Source: Hofstenia miamia (taxonomy: Eukaryota > Xenacoelomorpha > Acoela > Hofsteniidae). Taken from it: a DNA stretch of 47,060 nucleotides. How positions within the stretch are numbered: the stretch's first letter is position 1; each line of letters opens with the position of its first letter. The stretch spans positions 261,868 to 308,927 of the forward strand of contig CABFPE010000745.1 of assembly GCA_900660155.1 (NCBI GenBank), given 5' to 3'. The notes under the pieces were generated by a model. That model was given only the letters and a program-made list of their open reading frames with translations. It was not told the DNA's origin and ran no database searches. This document shows, in pieces, positions 10,805 to 20,777 of this stretch. The position numbers were made by a program, and so were the translations under genes.

Positions 10805-10864
10805 GCGCGAGATATAAGTTCACGTTATACTGAGCCCGAGATATATATATATATATATATATAT
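10805..10864. repeat. GCGCGAGATATA motif pair plus (TA)n
   Basis: GCGCGAGATATA at 10805-10816 recurs from 9884-9895. A variant GCCCGAGATATA starts at 10834 and runs into a (TA)n tract. Same-core motifs thus bracket 9646-10864. Confidence 0.7.
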
Positions 10865-12551
10865 AATAACTTTTGTGTTTGAAACATTAGACAATATTGT
10901 GTTTGTGTAATCAAAGCAAGTTGCTAGTCATAGTAAAATTTGCACAAAATCAACAATCGATGAGGATGTGACATATATTTGACTTTTAACACAAACTGTG
11001 CAATAAACTGACAAACCTGAAAAATGATGAAGCGTCAATAATTTGCTAATATATTGCGTGAACACTGAATAGTAGAATTGCCTATAATTCACTAAATATT
11101 AATTTCGCTACTAGTGTAAAAATGATTTTTTCTATAGTGAACATTGCGATTATCAAAAACGTTTCAATTTTAAACTGAATCCACAATTGCGATAAAATTA
11201 GAAAAATTCCGAATTACATTCAAATGAAATTCGTGCTAAAGTGGTAAGAAAAAAGCCTAGTATTCAATAGTTTGTTGAATGCATCTGTTTTGAATTTTTA
11301 ATATTTTAAAAATTATTAGGATGCTTAAAATGATTTTTAGTGCTATTGAATCCATTGTGAAAATTTAGTACACAACCAATAGGTCTGTAACTGTACGCCC
11401 GGTCCCAAAAGCATTGAACAGTTGCAAATCTGCCCTTCAAATGACATGAAATTTACAAAGAGAGCATGAAAATAGAAATACGCATTGGATCCAGGTATAG
11501 CATATGGTGCGTAGCCTGCTAATAAAAACTAGAAGTCACTTAGTTTTCATTCATAAACTCACAGCTGGTTACATCATGAACATGGAAGATGTCGCACAAA
11601 TACTAGATTTGGTAGATACTCCTCACGAGATGGTGAACCAAAGTACTCCGGTCGCTAGAATTGTTTGAAAATGCAAAATGCAGATGTACGGTGAAGATTC
11701 CTTCGATGGATATATTCATATACAGACGCTGCAGTAAAAGCTTTTGGCCACTTTTTGAAATCTTTACTATGTTTGAATGGATTATCTAGTTGCAAATTTT
11801 GTAATAATGATAGCATCTAGTCAATGAAAACGTAGCAGTATATCATATTCTTGAAATTGAAGGAAGCCATACTGTAGGAACATTCCCCTTGGGTGTTCTT
11901 CGGGTCTTAAATGAATTCAGATTTTTACGGTAGAATACAATTGATTCGATAGTATTTGCACAAAAGTCAACAATATGGCGGAAAAGTACTAGTGCACATA
12001 TAGCTTCATCATAACTGCACTGATTCATTGACTGGCACTACGAATCTGACTAATGCAGGGCTAAAGTTCCCACATGTTTCTTGAAAATATTCTTCAGTTA
12101 TCTTTATTGAACTAAGAAAATAAATAAAGTTCTTCTTTTCGTAAGGTGATATTTCTAATACTTCTAATATATTTCTTTAGATTATAGTTGTTTTAATAAT
12201 GCACTTAAGAAAGGCTGCAAAACAGTAATTTATTATGAACACCCATATTTCACATTTTGTATCTCGAAATTTATAGTTTATATAACCTAGCTATTATTAA
12301 ACACTAAGGAAAATAACCCTACACGGAGTTAGGTAAATTAATCTTTGATATCATTAAGCTTTCATTTGCTAGAAGTTTGGTTTTAGAAAAACAATTAATA
12401 AACACAAAAATAAAATGTCAATCATCTGAAATATGGAATTTCTAAATAGTTCTATCTCTTCCTATACAAAATCAAATTTAAAAGATGTTGTGAGAGAAAC
12501 TGTTAAGTTTAATTGAGATAAAAATAAAGGAGAAATAGTGGAATATATTAC
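10865..12551. other. No confident gene; possible transposon debris
   Basis: A methionine-led stretch near 11575-11670 (+) with several stops may be an eroded transposase start, and a 61-codon frame at 11843-12028 (-) has no recognised motif. No further zinc-finger exon was identified after the donor at 12551. Confidence 0.4.
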
Positions 12552-15500
12552 CTTAATCGTTAAACAAAACGGCAAATGAAGCTTCACTATATTTAGCGTG
12601 GGAAAGTGGTACTGACAACAGTGACAGAGAAATTGATAGTGATTCTCACTATCATGCTTGACTTTTATTTTTGTCATTTTGAAAGTCTTCCCGGACAAAG
12701 AGGCGATGTTCAACTCCAATGTACTCTTTGATGAATTTTCACACTGAAATTCTTGAGTGCAAGTCGTAGCGTGACCTGCAAGAGCAGAAAACTTGTCTAA
12801 TATCAAACTGCAAGGCTTGCATTCCTAAATTAAACAATCATTAAACACTAAAAACACAGTGCTCGTAAATGTCTACTAATGTACAGAACGTGCAAACATA
12901 TGATTTACTTTACACATACTATTTGAATCGAACGTTTATTTGTTGTTTGTAGAGAAGAAACTACGTCTTCTCTATGACGTTCCATATGAGCCCCGAGATG
13001 AGCAGGGTTTTCAAACGTAAGACAACATCTTGCACAAACGCAAAATGGAGGCGACGCGTTGCGTAAAAGATAGCAATATGTAAGGTGGTTGTCGAGATGA
13101 AGTTGTCTGTCAAATCCAGTTCCGCATTGTACACAACGCCAATCTGCTTGTGCCCCACGAGGCAGACATTGAATATGGTGAAATCTAACAACACCACGTG
13201 CGCCATAGGTTCCAATAGTTACGTAACTTAATGCTTCTTGGTAATCCTCTCCGTTCTTGGAACACTAAATAGAATCGGAGTTTGGTGGCGTAAATGTGAA
13301 ATTTGGTTATAATAAATTCAACAGATATACTTCGCAGTTAATTCCCTAAATCAACTCATTAAAGCTTGAATCGTAATTGTTTACTACAGTCGCACCTCGG
13401 TTTAACGTACTCTCACTTTAACGTAAACTTCACAACAACGTACTTCAAAATAATCCCCAAAATAGCACATGCCATGTGTAAATTAGCCTCAGTTTAACAT
13501 AGCGGAAAATAATGTTCTTTCTGAATTTCTACAAACTGAAGAGCAAGAGATGGCTGAGGAGCACCGCGATTTTGAAAGTCTCGTAATTCGAGTCTCTCAA
13601 AAGCTTGTCGAGAGACAACAATTCGTTATGACTAATTACTTCGCATGTGTTTGAGTTTTTGAAAATTTTTTCAAACTCAGTTTTTTAGTTTAACGTAAAC
13701 TTCAGTGTAGCGCAGTTTTGAGTTTGGGCTCGGGAGGGTACATTAAACCGACGGGTGACTGTATAATAAAGCAGATTGCCCTATCACAAATCATAAAAAA
13801 CTTTACCATGTTTAGAACAAATTTAATGACTTCGGCATAAACACATTGACGCTGCAGCTAGAGCATTTTTGTTTTAGATCATCTTATTGATATCAATCAA
13901 TATTCGTCAGGAATTACCAAACATTCCCCATTGAATTTTTAGTAAAGCACAGATGTCAAATAGACATTTATGATGCAAATGACGCTAGGAAATGTTGATA
14001 TCAAGGTTTTATGACTTGCATAGCACATTACAAAGTGTAACAGGATTCTCTTCAAATTAGCCCACTGGTCAAACAATCACTTAAAGAGTAAAGAAAATTC
14101 GTCGATTAAATATTTATTCCAAAATCTACTGAGGATCTAGAAAATGATGGAAATGTCGAAAACCATTAGAAATTCCCCACAGATGACATCAATTTGCAAT
14201 ATGTAAGAATGTCTTTCATCAAATTGGACATTGGAAAATTGGTAGTTATAAAAAATGGTCAATATAAATGCGGACCACTATTATTAGTCTATCACGAATA
14301 ATTGGTGAAATTGATGCTATTTCAATCTAAATAAAAAATATTTTTTTCTAGTTTAAATAAGTATGGAATGCCCTAACAATTTATACTTAAAATATTAAAT
14401 AACAAAAAGAATATGTTAGACAATAAATGAATAGCTGAAGTTTATACATATTATTGCGTATGAGCTCTTTATTTACATAAACAAAGATACGAAATGTAAT
14501 AATAATAATNNNNNNNNNNNNNNNNNNNNNGAAGGGTTGTGGAAAAAAGATAAAATAAATAAAAGACAATTGGTTGTTAAACAAGGAGGTGGGGGAGAAG
14601 ATTGGAGAAGGAAAACAAACTTGGCAAAGGCATTGGCAGAATACCGGAAAGGATAAGACAGCATATTACAAAAGTGGGTAATGAAGGCGTTAAAAATAAA
14701 ATTAATAATAATGGAAATGGGTTGGGTTTTTGGGAAGGGGGAGGGGAAAGGGGCAGACTGGAATAGACGGGCAAAGGTTGAGGTTTAGCCGGGGATTTTC
14801 CCGGGAAACAGCCTAGCCCCTCTACTGGTTGTAATTAGCTTTATAACTAACCAAAGAAAAGTTAAAGGAAACGGGCATAGGGTATAAAATGGGGAAAAAT
14901 GGTAGAGCAGTGATTCACCGGTGGTACATGGAGGACCGAAAAAGGTAGGCTAGTTCAAGGAAGTTTTTGCGGAAGCAATTGAAAACATTGGGGAAGCCAA
15001 GCAAAAATCCGGGGTTGGATTTGGGTTAGGAAAGTGTGCAGCAATGACAAAGACTAGAGGCAAGTGTGTGGATGGGGAAGGGTTTAGGGAAAGCAGTGGG
15101 GATAAGATTGAAGAAGTCAAAGAAGGGTACAAATAATTAAGGGTGGTAGAGAAAGACAGAACAGATCACGAGGAAATGAAGATGAGGCTAAGGAAAGAAT
15201 ACAAGAGGAGGTTAAGGAAGGTACTACAGAAGTCAGCATTGAATGGGCAGAACAGCATAAAGGCAATTAATACAAGGGGATTACCAGTGTTGAGATATTT
15301 GGCAGGAATAGTTAGATGGAACAAGAATGAACTTAGGGAGCTAGACAGAGAGACAAGGAAGGTACTAGCAGCAGAGAGGGCATTCAACTTAAATGGAGAT
15401 GTAGATAGGCTGTACATGGCAAGGCATAAGGGAGGGAAAGGGCTGCTAAGTGCGGAGCTAAGTGCGGAGGAAACTGTAGAAGCAGAAGCACTAGGGCTAA

Positions 15501-18500
15501 AGGAATATGTAGAAGAGCAACCTAGAGGATCCCTACTAGAGTTAAGGAAGATAAGAACTGAGAGTGAAGGAAAGAAGGTATACCAGAGTAGGATGGAATC
15601 AGAGAGACAAACAAGGTATATGCAGAAGGCAATGCATGGAGAATACTGGAGAAACACAGAAAAGTGTGACAGAGAAGAGAGCAACAAGTGGTTAAAGAAG
15701 GCAGGACTGAAGAGAGAAACAGAAGCACTAATAATGGCAGCAAAGGAGCAAGCAATAAGAACAAACTGGGTGAAGAAGCATATAGACAGAAGAGTAGAAG
15801 TAAGTGATAAGTGTAGGCTATGTAAGAAAGAGTGTGAGACAGTAGATCATCTGATAGCAGGATGTGAGAAGTTGGCGCGATGACGTCGGATTACAGTAGC
15901 TTGTTTGAAATAAACGTGCATGCCGAGAAAGCTGTTTGTAGGCAATGCCGGCAACAGTACAAATACAATGTACGTATGGTAGGCTTCAGTGCATTAAAAG
16001 AACATTACAAAACCAAGCACGCTACATTAAGAGTTTCAGAAGAAGAGAAAACATGAAGAAGTAGTCCCTTCAGTGGCTAAATTTTTCAAAGCTCCCAATC
16101 AATTTCCAAGTCTTCCTTTGAAAAGACGATTGGCCATTTCCACATGTGTTGCGTCCCATCCAGTGCCTCCTAATTTTTACCACGATCCAGTTACATCGTG
16201 CGTGCATGGTTTCACTCTGACAAATGATGCTTTACGCCAAGAAATCGTTGAATTATTTGCAGAGGTAAAAACAAAAATTACCGATCAGATAAACAACTCT
16301 GTTATGCTTGTGTTCGATGGTTGGACAAATGCAGTGACCCCTGAGAAACACAATTGTGTTGTTGTGTTCAATTTTACAAAGACATGAAAACCTATTTTCT
16401 GGCGGAGTTTCATTATGGACCAAGGTCAAAGCTCTGATGCAATTGCTTCCCAGTTATCGACAGATATTGAGGAGCTTGAAAACTCGAATATCCAAGTGGT
16501 TGCACTGGTCGCTGAAAATGCTGCCTCTTGCCAAGCCGCTATCCGAAAAATTATCGCCAATAACCCATCAGTTGCTGGTATGCGCTGTGGAGCCCACATA
16601 TTGAATCTTATAATCAAAAAAGGATTCCAGCGTGTTCCAAGCCTTAAAAGCCGGATGAGATTTTAATCCGTGAAATTCAAGTGGGGAATTTGCGAAGATT
16701 TTGCGAGACATGTTGGAATAGTAAGATTGACCGCCTCGAAGACTTACAGAAAAAATCCGACCAGGAACCTGTTATTTCTCTTGCTCTATCGATACTTGCT
16801 CCATTGAAAAAAATTCTCAATTATGCTCAGTCAGACCACAGTAACTGGGAACACTTTCCGCAGAATCTTGCAGACGCTATGAAAAATTCCGGAGACTTGG
16901 GTTTCACTGAAATGGCGGATATTGTTGGAAAGTACATTGTCTGGTGTGAAAAACCTATTACAATGCTTCTCCAAATTCTCAAAGGGGATATTGATCATCC
17001 GGAGCAAAACATAAAAAATGCAATTGAGTGGGCCACAAATGTGAGCCCTTCCATTGGAGAAACCCTTGAGCAGCACTATCTCAATCTTATCATGGGAACA
17101 GGAGTTCAAACTATAAAACTTAAGCTTTCAGGATCAATTTTAAATGAAGATGCTGACAAGCGAAGCCGCAGTGGAACGTGTATTTTCGCGTCATAAACTT
17201 GTGCACACAAGGCTGCGTGCATCCTTGAAAGCGGAAATTGTTGAAAAAATGTTGTTTATCAAGTACAACATTCTTCAAGTGTACCCACAGCTACCATTCA
17301 ATGCCCAACAAGAAGACTCCTCAGACAATGAAAACGTTAACGGACTTTTTGTTGATTGAAAATAAATGTGATGAAATTTACTCTAGTTTATTTATTTTTC
17401 ACTCTAGTTTTCAGCCCGCAGCCCTACCTGCGTCCGCACTATCCAGCCCGTAGACCGCAAAAAGTGCGGGCTGAGCTTCGGGTAGAAGCCCAGGTGATCA
17501 GCTTTCTCCAGATCCGAGTGAGGAGAAAGAAGGTTCCATCTCAAGCAGAGGAGGTCAGGTTTGGAATGAAGAGTATGCAAGAAAGAATTAGCCTTAAAGA
17601 GAACCAAATGAGAAGCTGGAAAGCAGAGAGATTTTGTGGAGTTCTATGAAGTTGATTACGAGTTCTGTGAGAGAAGAAAGTTTCAAAGAAATGGGAGAAC
17701 CAGAAAGGCGTTTGAAGGATTGGAGTTTCTTCAAAAAGGGTACAGTAAGGGATGAGAAATAGGAAGAGAGAGAAGTACGCTTTATCCGACGATGAGGAAC
17801 AAAGGATGAAATAACATGAAGGAATGAGTACCAGTCATCACCAGAGAAAGAGTAATTAAAAATGGAGAATGAAGAAGAGAGGGCAGCATTTAGAGATACA
17901 AAGTCACTGTTAGATTGAGCATATTGAGGTGTAGCTGGACAAGCAGATGGGTTAATAGAATTGACAGACAGATTTAACCAGAACAGGGACCACAGAGGTG
18001 TCAAAAATATGATCAGGGTGAGAACACAAAACCAAGTCAAAGAGTGGGAGCAGGAATTAGGAGAAAATACAAGTTGTTCAAGAGATTAGGAAGCAAAAAG
18101 ACCCAGAACAGCGGATTCATAAGGTTCATTAGAGTCAAATGCATTCCAGCAAACATTAGGAAGGTTGAAGTCACCACAGATGAGGAGATGAGGAGTGGGA
18201 AATCCAAGTTGACGAGAGAGAAAGATAGACTGATCATGAAAGTATTCAAGCATGGATGAAAAATCAGCAAGGAGAATACGAAAAGGACTGTTGGAAGGAG
18301 GATTGTAAACACAGTGGTCACTGAAAACAACAATACAACCACAACAAAAATGAAAGGAGAGGAGGTGGATGTCAAGGTTAAACTGTATAATAAATACGCA
18401 AATGTTTTCCAACAATTCCTACAGAGTACAGAGAAGAAACAAGCAATAATAACTACTAAAATCTAACAATTATTGGGATTAATGCAAGTATGTTTAGCAT

Positions 18501-19283
18501 CTATATGTATGTATGCTTGAAAAGTGCAATGTGGAAATTGGGACAGGATTATTAAAAATTTCTATAGATAATTAACACAATGAAACTTTAGCAAATGAAT
18601 GTGTATACAATGCACACAAAAAGTAAATGTATAAATAAATTTTGATTTGCCATGCACAATGTGCATCTCTACAATTTCATAGCACACAGAGATGACAGAA
18701 ATATATAAATGTATCAAAACTTACCGCACTGGCACTTGGGAAATCTGCGTTTTGACTATCTTCTAATGCACTTAAATGAACTGCATTCATATGTTCAATC
18801 AAATGACTCGGATTGAGGAAGCCTTCTAGGCAAATTTCACATACACCAAAAGGAACAGATGTGTTGCGCCCATGTTGACCTAAAATAATTATTCTCGAAA
18901 TCAATTTGTGAAATACAATATATTCTTATGAATTTGTACGTTAGAAATAAGGAGAATCACCAACGTTACAATTCATTACTTTTCATTATATATCAACAAA
19001 TTAAAGAATAGAATTCCTTGATACAATTTGAATTCTAAAAACTAAGCTAAATAATACCTTCAAGTAAAAATTTACAAATTATTGAACGATGCGCATCTAA
19101 AAGCATAGATTCAGAAAATCGGTATCCACACTTTTCGCATGTAAAAGGCAGAGGAATTTTCTTTGAACAAAGTGTGCGTTTGTAAGTAAATTTATTTGCC
19201 TTGATGAATCCTATTTGAATAAACCGCCTTTCTTTTGGATCAAGAATACCACTTGACAAAGTTTTTTGTGGATGCGGCATCAC
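12552..19283 (-). CDS. Multi-exon C2H2/C2HC zinc-finger protein (3' end not found)
   Basis: Four minus-strand exons with GT-AG borders and matching phases give 333 codons: 19283-19058 (ends phase 1), 18879-18725 (phase 0), 13264-12920 (phase 0) and 12824-12552 (phase 0, GTAATA donor). The probable start is the ATG at 19280, just after an acceptor; an upstream exon is possible. Fingers seen: C-x2-C...H-x4-C in exon 1 (CEKCGYRF...), C-x2-C...H-x4-H in exon 2 (CEICLEGF...), a C2HC and a C2H2 finger in exon 3 (CVQCGTGF..., CARCCLTF...HMERH) and two Cys-ended fingers in exon 4. Such fingers bind nucleic acid or protein; targets are unknown. The gene is head-to-head with the DNAJB13-like gene, 1.5 kb between starts. 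The 5.46-kb third intron (18724-13265) is packed with transposon remnants. No named ortholog recognised. Confidence 0.75.
13387..13761 (+). mobile_element. Tigger/pogo-type deletion derivative (375 bp)
   Basis: Imperfect terminal inverted repeats (CAGTCGCACCTCGGTTTAAC at the left, its near-complement at the right) flanked by TA (13385-13386 and 13762-13763). Inside, about 13500-13654 encodes an in-frame acidic C-terminal tail with Glu-Glu-His-Arg-Asp-Phe-Glu and a stop at 13652-13654, like the end of a Tigger transposase. It is therefore an internally deleted copy that kept the 3' coding end. It sits in the zinc-finger intron. Confidence 0.75.
13764..14509. other. AT-rich intronic stretch, nothing recognised
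   Basis: Part of the zinc-finger intron; no coding or structural signal was seen on either strand. Confidence 0.5.
14510..14530. other. Assembly gap (21 N)
   Basis: Unknown bases. The G-rich LINE remnant begins immediately to the right, so the gap may hide its 5' part. Confidence 1.
14531..15882 (+). pseudogene. Non-LTR retrotransposon (R2-like) reverse transcriptase remnant
   Basis: Sense-strand remnant with the order expected of the C-terminal half of a non-LTR pol. Near 14630-14690 a Tyr-Arg-Lys-Gly-x-Asp-Ser block corresponds to RT motif A. Near 14790-14830 comes a decayed G-(N/D)-S-L-A-P-L-L block (motif B). A Lys-Cys-Ala segment and a Tyr-Lys-stop-Leu block follow just before 15143. 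From 15143 to 15882 the frame is open for 246 codons: Ala-Ile-Asn-Thr ... Pro-Val-Leu-Arg-Tyr, Asp-Val-Asp-Arg-Leu-Tyr, then a CRLCKKECETVDHLIAGCEK zinc-knuckle-like end. This thumb-plus-Cys/His arrangement is seen in R2-type elements. Stops and frame changes upstream of 15143 make it inactive. It is G-rich, unlike its surroundings, and stops abruptly at hAT sequence. Confidence 0.75.
15890..17359 (+). pseudogene. hAT transposase pseudogene
   Basis: Collinear hAT blocks with frame breaks. The first is a BED zinc finger (about 15890-16050: Val-Cys-Arg-Gln-Cys and H-Y-K-T-K-H). An N-terminal region runs to Val-Phe-Asp-Gly-Trp-Thr-Asn near 16310-16330, holding the first catalytic Asp. A block with Ala-Glu-Asn-Ala-Ala and R/M-R-C-G-A-H-I-L-N-L-I follows (16415-16666); the usual Asp of D-N-A is Glu here. 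A long helical insertion domain spans 16681-17110. The C-terminal dimerisation motif is S-E-A-A-V-E-R-V-F-S ... R-L-R-A-S-L (17144-17359). Stops at 16055, 16385 and 16664 and a frame change near 17110-17140 inactivate it. Terminal repeats and a target duplication were not found. Confidence 0.85.
17594..18415 (-). pseudogene. LINE (CR1/jockey-like) endonuclease-domain remnant
   Basis: The minus strand encodes part of an apurinic-type endonuclease. A Val-Tyr-Asn-Pro-Pro block is followed by LLICGDFNLPNVCWNAFDS, where G-D-F-N is the conserved catalytic motif. After a frame change near 18040 comes a linker with Asp/Pro-rich and Ser-rich segments like those before the RT domain of CR1/jockey elements. 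The RT domain is absent; the remnant ends near the hAT 3' border at about 17,480. It is opposite in orientation to the LINE at 14531-15882, so the two are separate insertions. Confidence 0.6.
18416..18719. other. AT-rich intronic DNA, nothing recognised
   Basis: Left flank of zinc-finger exon 2 within the third intron; no supported feature. Confidence 0.5.
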
Positions 19284-20777
19284 CTAAAAGATATATATAA
19301 TGGATTTATATAAAAAATTAATTTAAATGTTCTAAAATTTTCCGCTCGAAATATTTATGAAATTTTACAAGAGCTCAATCGAATGAATAAGAAACAAAAT
19401 ATAAATTGGATAAAAAGATAACGCTTCCAACAAAACTTGAAAATGTTTGATGTATATAAAGACTATTTTTGAATAAGAAAATGTAAAAATGACAAGGTTT
19501 TACTAAATGCAATATATAAACTTAAAAAATATAAAAAATAAATTCTACATCACAAGCATTGTCGCATTCATATTTGGGAGCAACATAAGCTATAATTATT
19601 CATATACAACACTATTGTGTAAAATATACAAGGGCCAGAATAAAGCCTGCAGTAAAAAACATTAGACAAAGATGTTTGAATCTAACACTAAATAAGAGCA
19701 CGACATCTTTTGAAATACCAATTGGAAATGTCTGAAGTACTTTAACCCTTTCTAATAAAATAAAATGGAATATATAAGCTTGATACATATACAATTTTTT
19801 TTAATTATGCCCACTATATTTACAATGAGCAGTTTACAATAGTTCGTTGCATTTATATTGAGCTTTTGGAAATTAATGGTGCATGTGTATTTTCAAATCC
19901 TTAAATGTTGTGTTATAATCATTCTCCTTATTGACAGCGCATACAACTAAAGTGTCATATACACACTACAACACAACGATTGTTGAACAATAACGTTTTA
20001 AATATTTTTATGTCGACATAGCATTTTCAAGTAAAAATAATTTTATGGCAAGTTAATATAATAAATTTCGATTATGATTTAATTGCTTTACATGCAAGCA
20101 ATTTAAATTAAAAGTTCATATAAATTCGTGTACATTTTTGTAATTAGTTACTAAAATTTAAAAAATGAAAAATCTCCTTTATCAAGTTCAATTGATATTT
20201 ATTCGTTATGTTAATCGCAGCAATAAAATTAACGAATCGCAAATGGAAAATATCGAAATGGAAATTTCACTGCATATCTAATAATCTACACATTTAGCGC
20301 TATGCTCAATGGCTTATAAAAAAATGAATATATTTATCAAATAAAATCAAAACAAGAAATAAATTTTGAAGAAGTGGTTAAAAGTTATTGGTTGAAGTAG
20401 TATCATTTGTTTGAACCTAACCCAAAATTCTAAATATATATAAATTTATATGATACAAATATCCTATAATCAACCTTTCAATTTTAAATATTTGACACTA
20501 TTTGCGATTGGTGTGCAATGTGTTCAGTACTATAAAATTATAGTTAACCAAGACCAAGCACATTAAGACGTATACTATTTCCTGTAGCTATCAGTTAGTA
20601 TTTTCACACTACGACAAATATATTATTTATATATATTGTAATATAGTTTAATTTCTCTTCTAACTTTTTTCATAAAAATTTAAAAATTTAAAGAAAATTA
20701 GTATAAATATTAATTTTAAAGCAATGTAACGTTGCCCTGGTGTACAAACCAAATCAAATCGACCACAGACAAAAACT
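19284..20777. other. Divergent intergenic region of the zinc-finger and DNAJB13-like genes
   Basis: About 1.5 kb separates the two outward-facing starts. It is AT-rich with no open frame of note. An acceptor-like CTTTTAG abuts the zinc-finger start, so that gene may have a 5' untranslated exon here. A TATA-like GTATAAATATT at 20701 and an X-box-like GTTGCC half-site at 20731 lie just upstream of the DNAJB13-like ATG. Confidence 0.5.
20731..20744 (+). promoter_or_regulatory. Possible RFX X-box-like site
   Basis: GTTGCC followed by CT and GGTGTA lies 34-47 bp before the start codon. The left half matches the RFX X-box half-site exactly; the right half is weak (three of six positions). Motile-cilium genes are often under RFX control, which is why it is noted. 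Confidence 0.25.

Noticed and set aside
12961..13215. 84-codon minus-strand frame
   Set aside because: It is in a different frame from the zinc-finger exon 12920-13264, which has the Cys/His spacing and splice phases.
15166..15764. Long minus-strand open frames (173 and 80 codons)
   Set aside because: They are antisense shadows of the purine-rich LINE frame at 15143-15882, with Ser/Leu/Pro-rich composition and no motif.
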